A program made the translations under genes and the position numbers. 64,000 nt of DNA from Geitlerinema sp. S16 (GTDB taxonomy: Bacteria > Cyanobacteriota > Cyanobacteriia > Cyanobacteriales > Geitlerinemataceae), in the NCBI GenBank assembly GCA_011390275.1, contig JAABST010000016.1:21935-85934 (forward strand), written 5' to 3'. The notes under the pieces were generated by a model. That model made no database searches. It worked only from the letters and a program-made list of their open reading frames with translations, and was not told the origin of the DNA. Positions 26,112-33,717 of the stretch are shown one piece after another. Every line of letters begins with the position of its first letter. The first letter of the stretch is position 1.

Positions 26112-26621
26112 TTTCGTTTGAAGGCGCTGAGTTCAGGTCGCGCGATGAGTGGTTTTGTGTTGTTTATGATATCGCTTGCGGCTGTGTCGGGGGCAATCCA
26201 GGGTCGTAGAAACCCGATTTTCTGTGAGGACTTCTGGAAAAGTGTTTGTACTCATGCAAGTTTACTATTGGCACGGTCTCAATAAGGGTTTCTTATTGTT
26301 AAATCGATCCCAATCGACCTAAATTGACCAGAAATTCGTAAGTATTGATGCTTTATCAGAAGTCCTCGAAGTGTTTTTAGTCTTTTTTTGACGAGTCCTA
26401 ACCCGATCGCCCCCTGCTATCTCAATCGTTTTAAAATCAACTCGAAACAATTAATATTTCTCAATCTTCGACAGGCTGTCATTTGACGGATTGACTTGAA
26501 GTTCGCCATAGTGAGCCATCAAAGTATCAGTTCTAGATATCATTCTGACTCTTAAGCCATGCAATGAACCGGGACTGAATCTTACTGATGATCGCTACTG
26601 GTTAAACCTAATAAATTCATC
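26112..26621. other. divergent intergenic region between the radical SAM gene and petJ
   Basis: No gene seen in 510 bases. AGGACTTCTG (26227-26236) and CAGAAGTCCT (26357-26366) form a perfect 10-bp inverted pair 140 bp across, possibly an old small element. The petJ promoter should lie near 26480-26600. TTGACGGATTGACTTG offers -35-like hexamers, but no clear -10 or copper-responsive operator can be assigned. Confidence 0.45.
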
Positions 26622-26951
26622 ATGTTTCAAAGAGTTATTATTGCTTGTTGCGCAGTTGCAGCCAGCTTTTTGATGTTTGCAGGTAACGCAATGGCGGGTG
26701 ATATTGCCGCCGGTTCGCAAATTTTTGCGCAGAATTGTGCAGCCTGTCACATTAACGGTGGTAACATTCTGAACGGTGCAAAAACGCTAAAGAAAGCGGA
26801 TCTTGAAAAATACGATATGTATTCTACCGATAAAATTATCACTCAAGTTACGAAGGGTAAGATGACGATGCCTGCCTTTTTGGGTCGCTTGAACGAGACA
26901 CAAATTGCGGATGTAGCGGCTTATGTCTACGATCAAGCTGACAAATGGTAA
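26622..26951 (+). CDS. petJ: cytochrome c6
   Basis: The precursor has 109 residues. A 25-residue signal peptide (hydrophobic VIIACCAVAASFLMFAG, cleavage after GNAMA) targets the thylakoid lumen. The mature domain has the haem motif CAACH, IFAQNCAACHINGGN, and the distal ligand Met in KGKMTMPAFLGRL, then AAYVYDQADKW. It carries electrons from the cytochrome b6f complex to photosystem I or cytochrome oxidase, classically when copper limits plastocyanin. It stands alone, with a long hairpin downstream. Confidence 0.95.
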   Translation: MFQRVIIACCAVAASFLMFAGNAMAGDIAAGSQIFAQNCAACHINGGNILNGAKTLKKADLEKYDMYSTDKIITQVTKGKMTMPAFLGRLNETQIADVAAYVYDQADKW

Positions 26952-27082
26952 TTTGGGTAAATTATTCTGTTAAATGACTCACGATTGATCAAGCATTCCA
27001 GAATAATTTAGATCTCGATTCTCTCTATTATCGATAGTCCAGAATCCGATGATCGACTCATTTTTTTCGTGACTTCCCTATC

Positions 27083-27136
27083 AGAAACCGGGTTTCTTCG
27101 ATCTTTAAATAGATCCTTGAAGAGACCCGGTTTTCT
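27083..27136. terminator. AAACCGGGTTTCT hairpin between converging petJ and recR
   Basis: AGAAACCGGGTTTCTTC pairs with GAAGAGACCCGGTTTTCT through an inner GATCT/AGATC stem. The right side ends in TTTTCTTT. It belongs to a repeat family also present at 47881-47942. It probably terminates both converging transcripts. Confidence 0.6.
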
Positions 27137-27140
27137 TTAG

Positions 27141-28031
27141 CTAATCCAGCTCGCGGCGACCTTCTAAAGCGCGAGCGAGGGTGATCTCATCCGCATATTC
27201 AAGATCGCCGCCCATCGGCAGGCCAAACGCGATCCGCGTGACTCGCGCGAACGGTCGCAGTAATTGACCGAGATACATCGTCGTCGTCTCACCCTCGACG
27301 CTAGCTCCGATCGCCAAAATCACCTCCGACACCTCGCCCTTGCTCACCCGCTGGATCAACGGCTGAATGTGGAGCTGTTCGGGGCCAATGCCGTCCATCG
27401 GCGAAATCACACCGCCCAGCACGTGATATTTGCCGCGAAATTCCCGCGTTTTTTCCAGGGCGATCACGTCGCGGGAGTCTTCAACCACGCAGATAATTTG
27501 CGGGTCGCGCCGAGGGTTGCGGCAAATCTCGCAGGTGGGATCGGCGGAAAGGTGAAAGCAGGTGTGACACAGGCCGACCTTTTGGCGAGCTTCGAGGAGC
27601 GCTTCGGCCAGCGCCGTGACTTCTGCTTCGGGGCGCTTGAGGATGTGGAGCGCTAGACGCTGGGCGCTTTTGGGGCCGATGCCGGGTAAACGTTGGAATT
27701 GCTCGATCAGGCGAGCGAGGGGACGGGTATAGATGGGACAACCTCCGCGATCGCTGGTGATGCTGTGGATAATTCGGTCGAGTCGGTCTGGACAGCCAGG
27801 ACGGTCAAATATAGCAGTTGAGCGGCGATCGTGTGGATGAATTAAGACAGCTTGGGAAGGGCGAGAAGTCAGACTTTTTGGAAAAGTCGGACTTCTGGGC
27901 TGGGCGATTATTTTCAGGCAAGACTCTAACGCCGTTTCTGTAATGGTTGCAGGATCGATGATGACTGGTTGACGATTTTTGATGCAACGCTGAACAAGCC
28001 CGTTATTCGTCAGGAACCGGATCGTAGCCAC
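27141..28031 (-). CDS. recR: recombination mediator RecR
   Basis: The conserved protein begins [20 protein letters not shown]. It has the helix-hairpin-helix [17 protein letters not shown], the zinc finger [16 protein letters not shown] and the Toprim motif [14 protein letters not shown]. RecR works with RecO/RecF in gap repair. From that conserved start (27734) to the stop is 197 codons, exactly RecR size, but the codon there is ATC, preceded by GGAGG seven bases upstream, and there is no ATG, GTG or TTG in frame nearby. The nearest canonical start is GTG 28031, which adds 99 unrelated residues and overlaps yidD. The true start is uncertain. Confidence 0.85.
   Translation of the reverse strand: MATIRFLTNNGLVQRCIKNRQPVIIDPATITETALESCLKIIAQPRSPTFPKSLTSRPSQAVLIHPHDRRSTAIFDRPGCPDRLDRIIHSITSDRGGCPIYTRPLARLIEQFQRLPGIGPKSAQRLALHILKRPEAEVTALAEALLEARQKVGLCHTCFHLSADPTCEICRNPRRDPQIICVVEDSRDVIALEKTREFRGKYHVLGGVISPMDGIGPEQLHIQPLIQRVSKGEVSEVILAIGASVEGETTTMYLGQLLRPFARVTRIAFGLPMGGDLEYADEITLARALEGRRELD
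27865..27897. repeat. AGAAGTCNGACTTTT hairpin
   Basis: AGAAGTCAGACTTTT and AAAAGTCGGACTTCT form a 15-bp stem with one mismatch around TGG. It lies between yidD and the conserved part of recR, inside the open frame that would extend RecR. Other members are at 12048-12082 and 29208-29277. Confidence 0.75.
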
Positions 28032-28248
28032 CGGGATGAAACGGATGACAGCGCAAAATTCGCTTTGCGGCCAGCCAACTGCCGCGCCAAGAGCCGAAGC
28101 GCTCGATCGCCTCGATCGCGTATTGCGAGCAGGTGGGATGAAAGCGACAGCAGGGCGGATAGAGCGGCGAAATTAGGGTGCGATAAAACCGAACCAGGGC
28201 GAGGAGAAGGGCTTTCAGCATGGCAGCGTGACACGCTCGACAGAGCAT
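28003..28248 (-). CDS. yidD: membrane protein insertion efficiency factor YidD
   Basis: The 81-residue protein contains [20 protein letters not shown], then [18 protein letters not shown] and [26 protein letters not shown], the full signature of YidD with its conserved Cys and the HPGGxDPVP end. It is an amphipathic inner-membrane-associated protein that aids YidC/Sec insertion. It starts at ATG 28248 and points toward recR. Confidence 0.95.
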   Translation of the reverse strand: MLCRACHAAMLKALLLALVRFYRTLISPLYPPCCRFHPTCSQYAIEAIERFGSWRGSWLAAKRILRCHPFHPGGYDPVPDE

Positions 28249-28324
28249 CGGAGATCGTGCGGTATGGTTCTACTTATCTTCGCACTTTAGTCGTTCTTTC
28301 CCAGCTCCTTATTCGTTTCCTCCC

Positions 28325-29044
28325 ATGCCTCCAGACTCTGACATCCTGACGCTGATTACCCGTGAACTCTTCGCACCGGCGGTGTTATCAGGAATCGCGA
28401 TCGTCGGGGGCTGGCTGGCGTTCCTGTTGGGGCTGGCGGAATGGCTCTATCGATCGCAGCATTTACCGGCAGAATTGAGCCGCAAGCTGGTGCATATTGG
28501 GACGGGTCATGTGGTGCTGTTGGCCTGGTGGCTCGATATCCCGGCTTGGATTGGCATCGCGGCGGCGATCGTGGCGGCGGGGATCGCGATCGCGTCGCGC
28601 TGGCTGGCGATTTTGCCCAGCGTGAACGGCATTGGCCGCGATAGTTGGGGAACGCTATTTTATGCGATTAGCATCGGTGTTTCGATCGGCGTTTTTTTTG
28701 CTCAGGGTCAACCCCACCTGGCGGCGATCGGCATTGGGGTGATGGCCTGGGGGGACGGTCTCGCGGCGATCGTGGGGCAGAAATTTGGGCGGCATAGCTA
28801 CCGCGTGTGGGGGATGGCCAAAAGTTGGGAAGGATCGCTGACCATGTTTGCGGCGAGTTTTGCGGTGAGTGCGTTGGTGTTTGGTTTTGTCTCGGGGTTT
28901 AGCTGGCCGGTGTGGGCGATCGCGGCCATCATCGCGGCGATCGCGACAACCCTCGAAGCCTTTTCAAAGTGGGGGATCGATAATCTCACTGTGCCGCTGG
29001 GCAGTGCGATCGTCGCGCTCTATTTGCAGCACCTTTGGCTATAA
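28325..29044 (+). CDS. phytol kinase / diacylglycerol-polyprenol kinase family protein
   Basis: This 239-residue integral membrane protein has about seven hydrophobic helices. SRKLVHIGTGHVVLLAWW is the conserved N-terminal motif. GIGVMAWGDGLAAIVGQKFG with RVWGMAKSWEGSLTMF is the CTP-dependent kinase signature shared by phytol kinase VTE5, SEC59 and DGK1. In cyanobacteria this family salvages phytol from chlorophyll breakdown for tocopherol and phylloquinone, which fits the photosynthetic context but is inferred. It starts at ATG 28325 and diverges from yidD with 76 bases between. Confidence 0.87.
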   Translation: MPPDSDILTLITRELFAPAVLSGIAIVGGWLAFLLGLAEWLYRSQHLPAELSRKLVHIGTGHVVLLAWWLDIPAWIGIAAAIVAAGIAIASRWLAILPSVNGIGRDSWGTLFYAISIGVSIGVFFAQGQPHLAAIGIGVMAWGDGLAAIVGQKFGRHSYRVWGMAKSWEGSLTMFAASFAVSALVFGFVSGFSWPVWAIAAIIAAIATTLEAFSKWGIDNLTVPLGSAIVALYLQHLWL

Positions 29045-29186
29045 ATTCAATCGCTTGACTCAACTCTAGAGCCAAAAAATAGCAGGGCTGTCCCCGGAAT
29101 TCTCTAAATTCGTCATGCAAAGATCAATATTGATGATCAGTACTGTGGAACTGTTTCAATAATTGCAGTGGGTATTTATTTAAAAT

Positions 29187-29288
29187 CAGGACTTACGCAA
29201 AGGGAGTTAGAAGTCCGACTTCTCCTATTGTCCTGAGAGTTGGAACGGCGACGGCTCATTCAGAAGTTGGACTTCTGCATAAGTTCTG
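29187..29288. mobile_element. 102-bp MITE-like element with CAGRACTTAYGCA ends
   Basis: CAGGACTTACGCA (29187-29199) and TGCATAAGTTCTG (29276-29288) are inverted with two mismatches. Inside are two palindromes, AGAAGTCCGACTTCT and AGAAGTTGGACTTCT. GGACTTACGCA ends are common in cyanobacterial elements. No target duplication is evident. Confidence 0.6.
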
Positions 29289-29432
29289 GGCATTTATTAA
29301 AGTTAGAAATCCTTTGAATTGTCGTTTGACGACCTAATGAAAAGCCTTCATCGACTTCTCCCAGGATTTAACAATTCCAAGCTCATCCAAGTTTCATTGA
29401 AATAGGCTCGTGTACACTACACAGCAGGATTT

Positions 29433-31484
29433 GTGAAGGCAGTGAAAATCGTGAACCTTTTGTTATGGATTCGTCTGTGGAATGTGGGTCTTGGCTCGCT
29501 GGTGGGTGGGTTCGCTCTGCTTGCTCCCGTGCTGGCTCTGGAGCAATCGCCACGGGGTTTAGGTAAAGATGATCCGATCCCGGCGATCTCGGCGATCGGC
29601 ACGGAAGACGACGTAGCGTTGTCATCCTGGACTATTTTTCGAGACTCCCCGCATGACCTCTCTAACGAAGAACTAGCAAGTAGAGCGAAAACTGTCGTCA
29701 CCACCAAGGCCGAGATGGCGATCGCAGATGCGATCGTCAACCCGACGGATACGTTTATAAATACGCCCCAGATTGCCCAAACGCCGCCATCGATTCCGGG
29801 TTTACAGGGCGACCAAAACCCCGATTTGGATAATGACTTTGGCCAACCAACCCCAGATGTCACACCGATCGAGGATGAGGACGACCCAACCCTTGAGACC
29901 CCCACACCTGACGGTATCGGCACCGATGCCAGCGGCACAACCATCCTCGGAACCACCGACCCCCGACCCGATACGGTCTTGGTCAATCAATTTGAGTTTA
30001 TCGATCGCGATGAAGCTCCCCTCGATAGTCGCTATCTGACCGCCAACGCGATCGAGCGCCAAATTGGCAACCTGCGGGGGCGCTACTTTTCGATCGCGGA
30101 ATTGCAGGCGATCGCCGATCAGATCACCCAGTTTTATCTCGACGGCGACTACATTACCTCCCGCGCCATCTTGCCGGAACAGTCGATCGTCAATGACACC
30201 GTCCGCATTCAGGCGATCGAGGGTCGTCTCTCCGACATTGAAGTCGAAGGAAACGATCGCCTGCGCGAAAACTATATCCGCAGTCGGATCGAACTCGGCG
30301 CCACCACACCGCTGAACACCACCGAACTGGAAAACCAGTTACGCTTGCTGCGATCGAATCCCCTGTTTGAGACGGTCGAAGCCAGCTTACGCGCCGGAAC
30401 CGAACTGGGCGAAAGTATCCTGGTCGTGCGCGTCACTGAAGCCAACCCGTTTACCGCTAGCATTAGCGCCGATAACTATGCGCCGCCCTCGGTCGGTTCT
30501 GAGCGCATCGGCATCGGTATTGGTCATCGCAACGTGGCGGGCTTCGGTGACGAATTTTCCGCTGAATACAACTTCACGACCACCGACGGTCTCGACTTCG
30601 GCAACATCAGCTACCGCGTGCCGATCAATGCCATGAACGGCGCAATTCAGTTCCGCGCCTCGCCCAACCGCAACAGCATCACCCAAGATCCCTTCGATGC
30701 GTTCGGCATTAGCGGCGAGTCGAGCACCTACGAACTGACCTATCGCCAACCCGTCGTCCGCACCCCGCGCGAAGAGCTGGCCTTTTCCCTCGGCTTTTCG
30801 TTCCAAAGCAGCCAAACCTTTATCGAAGATGAGCCGACCCCGTTTGGGATTGGTCCCGATGATGAAGGTCGGAGCCGGACGCGGACTCTGAGCTTTGGGC
30901 AGGACTATGTCCGGCGTGATACGTCCGGCGCGTGGGCGTTTCGATCGCAGTTTCGCCTCGGTACGGCTCTGTTCAGCGCCACGGAAAACTCAGGGGATGT
31001 GCCGGACGGTCAATTTTTGAGCTGGCTCGGCCAGGTGCAGCGCGTCCAGCGATTGAGTGATAATCACTTGCTGATCGCCCAGCTTTATACACAGTTTGCA
31101 GGCGATCCGCTGTTGCCATCGCAGCAGTTTGTGATTGGTGGCGGCCAGTCGGTGCGCGGATTTCGCCAAAATGCCCGATCGGGAGACAACGGTATCCGGT
31201 TCTCACTCGAAGATCGAATCGCGATCGTACGTAACACCTCGGGCTTGCCGGTCTTCCAGCTCGCGCCATTTATTGATTTCGGCTACGTCTGGAATGATTC
31301 CGATAATCCCAATACGGAAACCGATCAGCGCTTTCTCGCCGGTCTTGGCCTCGGTCTGTCCTGGCAGCCGTTCGAGAATTTCTCCATTCGTCTCGATTAC
31401 GGCGTACCGCTCGTCGATCTGAGCGATCGTGGCGACAATATCCAAGACGACGGCTTTTATTTCAGCCTCGGCTACGGGTTTTAG
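29433..31484 (+). CDS. ShlB/FhaC/HecB-type outer membrane transporter (two-partner secretion, Omp85 superfamily)
   Basis: The protein has 683 residues. The signal peptide ends near VLALEQ. A disordered acidic region (about 30-190) is followed by POTRA domains (IADQITQFYLDGDYITSRAI and VEGNDRLRENYIRSRIELG) and a C-terminal 16-strand barrel with the Omp85 loop-6 motif GGGQSVRGFRQN and the terminal strand FYFSLGYGF. TPS transporters export large beta-helical proteins; cyanobacteria often have orphan copies, and no partner is nearby. The start GTG 29433 has AGGA close upstream; GTG 29442 is possible. Its 3' end overlaps the next convergent gene by 4 bases. Confidence 0.9.
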   Translation: MKAVKIVNLLLWIRLWNVGLGSLVGGFALLAPVLALEQSPRGLGKDDPIPAISAIGTEDDVALSSWTIFRDSPHDLSNEELASRAKTVVTTKAEMAIADAIVNPTDTFINTPQIAQTPPSIPGLQGDQNPDLDNDFGQPTPDVTPIEDEDDPTLETPTPDGIGTDASGTTILGTTDPRPDTVLVNQFEFIDRDEAPLDSRYLTANAIERQIGNLRGRYFSIAELQAIADQITQFYLDGDYITSRAILPEQSIVNDTVRIQAIEGRLSDIEVEGNDRLRENYIRSRIELGATTPLNTTELENQLRLLRSNPLFETVEASLRAGTELGESILVVRVTEANPFTASISADNYAPPSVGSERIGIGIGHRNVAGFGDEFSAEYNFTTTDGLDFGNISYRVPINAMNGAIQFRASPNRNSITQDPFDAFGISGESSTYELTYRQPVVRTPREELAFSLGFSFQSSQTFIEDEPTPFGIGPDDEGRSRTRTLSFGQDYVRRDTSGAWAFRSQFRLGTALFSATENSGDVPDGQFLSWLGQVQRVQRLSDNHLLIAQLYTQFAGDPLLPSQQFVIGGGQSVRGFRQNARSGDNGIRFSLEDRIAIVRNTSGLPVFQLAPFIDFGYVWNDSDNPNTETDQRFLAGLGLGLSWQPFENFSIRLDYGVPLVDLSDRGDNIQDDGFYFSLGYGF

Positions 31485-32629
31485 AGGGCGTGAAGCCAGT
31501 CGATCGCCCGTTGAGCGGTGGCCGGAGCGAGCAAAACGCCGTTGCGGTAATGTGCCGTTGCCAGTAGCGCATTTGTCAGACCGGCGACTGGCTCAATCAC
31601 CGGAGCGCTACGACCCACCGGGCGGGGTCGCATTCCCTGCCATGTGGAAATCACGTCGGCGTCTTCTAGTGCGGGATAGAACGTTTTTGCTGTGGCCATG
31701 AGCCGATCGAGTCCCTGGGGATCGGGGATCGGATCGGGGGTCGGATCGATTAGACCATTGCCATCATCGTCGGGTGGAAATTCGACCGTTGCGCCGACCC
31801 AGATCGTGCCGGACGATCGCGGGACAACGTGAATGTCATCGCGCGTGATTATGGGAGTGCTGGGATCGATCGGTGATTTCGGGCGCAGGTGCAGGGCTTG
31901 GCCGAGGACATTGACGATGTTGAGCGGCTCGCCTTCGGAGGCGATATCGTTGGCGATCGCGGCTGATCCGGCTCCGGCGGTGATAATCAGCGCGTCCAGA
32001 TCCACGGTTTCGATCGCGCCAGACGATCGCCGCAGCCTGATCCCCACGAGCCGATCGCTGTCCGTTAGACCCGACTCAACTCGCCCATCAAAATCGAACT
32101 GTACACCCTGCGATCGCGCCGCTGCGATCGCCGCTTCTAGCAAGGGAACCGGCTCCACTTGGCGATCGTCCGCCGAGTAGACCGCCGCGATCGTTTGATC
32201 GAGATTAATGTAGGGGAACCGATCAGCGGCGGCTTCCGACGTCAGAATGTCGAGCTGAAAATTTTGCTCGCGACGTTCTGCGGCCAGGGTCTGCCACTTT
32301 TCAAGCGTCGGCTTGAGGCTCGTGCAGAGTTTGAGAATGCCGTGACGGTTGTAGGGAATTGATCGACCCGTTTTCGCGATTAGTTCGGGGATCAGGGTTT
32401 CGTAGCGATCGAGGCTATCGCGTCGCAGTTTCCAGGCGCGGCTTTTGGCTTTTTTGAGCGAAATTGCCCCCATCATCACGCCCAGGGCAGCGCCGGTTGA
32501 GGCGCGGGCGGGAGGTTGGCGATCAATCACGAGGATTTCGAGATCGGGGCTGTTTGGGTCAAGGCTGCTCAGTTCGTAGGCGAGGATTGCGCCAATGATG
32601 CCGCAACCGGCGATCGCAATTTTGGTCAT
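31481..32629 (-). CDS. FAD-dependent oxidoreductase (DAO family, glycine oxidase-like)
   Basis: The protein has 382 residues. TKIAIAGCGIIGAILAYELS is the dinucleotide-binding fold. GAALGVMMGAISLKKAKS, the middle VVPRSSGTIWVGATVE and the C-terminal WQGMRPRPVGRSAPVI...NALLATAHYRNGVLLAPATAQ match the D-amino-acid/glycine oxidase branch. In cyanobacteria such proteins include ThiO, which supplies iminoglycine for thiamin, but the gene is not next to thi genes, so the substrate is open. Tail-to-tail with the TPS transporter. Confidence 0.88.
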   Translation of the reverse strand: MTKIAIAGCGIIGAILAYELSSLDPNSPDLEILVIDRQPPARASTGAALGVMMGAISLKKAKSRAWKLRRDSLDRYETLIPELIAKTGRSIPYNRHGILKLCTSLKPTLEKWQTLAAERREQNFQLDILTSEAAADRFPYINLDQTIAAVYSADDRQVEPVPLLEAAIAAARSQGVQFDFDGRVESGLTDSDRLVGIRLRRSSGAIETVDLDALIITAGAGSAAIANDIASEGEPLNIVNVLGQALHLRPKSPIDPSTPIITRDDIHVVPRSSGTIWVGATVEFPPDDDGNGLIDPTPDPIPDPQGLDRLMATAKTFYPALEDADVISTWQGMRPRPVGRSAPVIEPVAGLTNALLATAHYRNGVLLAPATAQRAIDWLHAL

Positions 32630-32678
32630 GGGACGAGAGAAAACCGGCGAAACAAATAGAACAGCGTGCCAATACTAA

Positions 32679-33650
32679 TCAGAGCGGAGCGCGGGCGATC
32701 GCAAACCGATCCAGCCCCGCCAAATCACGCACGGTTCGCACCTCGCGATATCCGCGTTGGCGGAGTCGATCGCGCAGCTCTGCCCCTTGACTGGCCTCGT
32801 GTTCAACGATCCAAATCCCATCCCGATCGAGCCAGTTCAGAGCCTGATCGATTAGCACCGATAGGCAATCTAAACCCGTCTCGCCTCCGTCAAGCGCTAG
32901 GCGCGGCTCACGATCGCGGACTTCCGGCGCGAGCTGATCCACGGTTGCCGCCGGGATGTAAGGCGGATTGCTAATCAGGGCGCGAAAGCTGATGCTGGGA
33001 TCGCGATCGCGAAACGGCTCAAACCACGATCCCTGATGAAATTGGATGCGATCGGCCACGCCACAGTCAGCAGCATTTTGACGGGCGATCGCCAGCGCGG
33101 CGGCACTCGTATCGCTCGCGTGTACCGTGGCGATCGCCTGACCCGCCTCCAGCTCCCGCGCCAAACCGATGGCGATCGCGCCGCTTCCCGTCCCCAAATC
33201 CACCCAATGCCCATCGAGGCGATCCCCCGCTGCCTCGATCGCCAGCTCGATGATCGCCTCGGTTTCCGGGCGCGGGATCAGCACATCCGGGGTGACGCGC
33301 AACTCGAATGATCGCCAGGTGGTGAAACCTGCGAGATATTGCACGGGAACGCGATCGCAACAACGCTGTTGCCAACGTTGGTCGAATTCTGAGAGGGAAA
33401 TACAGGCCGGGATCGCGGATGGTTTTGTAGTTTGCGGCGTGGCTTGCGGTGTTGTTTGCGGTACTGATCCCAGGCGCAAACTGAGCCGATCCAGTTGAGT
33501 GAGCTGCAAGACGAGCCAGTCGAGTTCTAGCAGTGGTACATCTGCCGAGATCGCCTGCTGACGGGCGCGATCGTACCAAGCAAAAAACGACGCCAGCTCA
33601 ATGGTCACCGGATAGCAACGTCGCTCGAAATTACCGCGATTGATCGACAT
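32679..33650 (-). CDS. prmC: peptide chain release factor N5-glutamine methyltransferase
   Basis: The protein has 323 residues. The PrmC N-terminal helical domain is followed by LIPRPETEAIIELA, the SAM-binding VDLGTGSGAIAIGLA and the catalytic NPPY in ALISNPPYIPA, with EVRDREPRLALDGGETGLD next. It methylates the GGQ glutamine of RF1 and RF2. A variable insert with TPQATPQTTKPS near residue 68 is not part of the fold. It starts at ATG 33650. Confidence 0.94.
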   Translation of the reverse strand: MSINRGNFERRCYPVTIELASFFAWYDRARQQAISADVPLLELDWLVLQLTQLDRLSLRLGSVPQTTPQATPQTTKPSAIPACISLSEFDQRWQQRCCDRVPVQYLAGFTTWRSFELRVTPDVLIPRPETEAIIELAIEAAGDRLDGHWVDLGTGSGAIAIGLARELEAGQAIATVHASDTSAAALAIARQNAADCGVADRIQFHQGSWFEPFRDRDPSISFRALISNPPYIPAATVDQLAPEVRDREPRLALDGGETGLDCLSVLIDQALNWLDRDGIWIVEHEASQGAELRDRLRQRGYREVRTVRDLAGLDRFAIARAPL

Positions 33651-33717
33651 GATTAGACGCTATTCGGCTGCGAATTCCAGCCATCAAAGGCGTTATGTTT
33701 CACCATCATTTTTAGCG

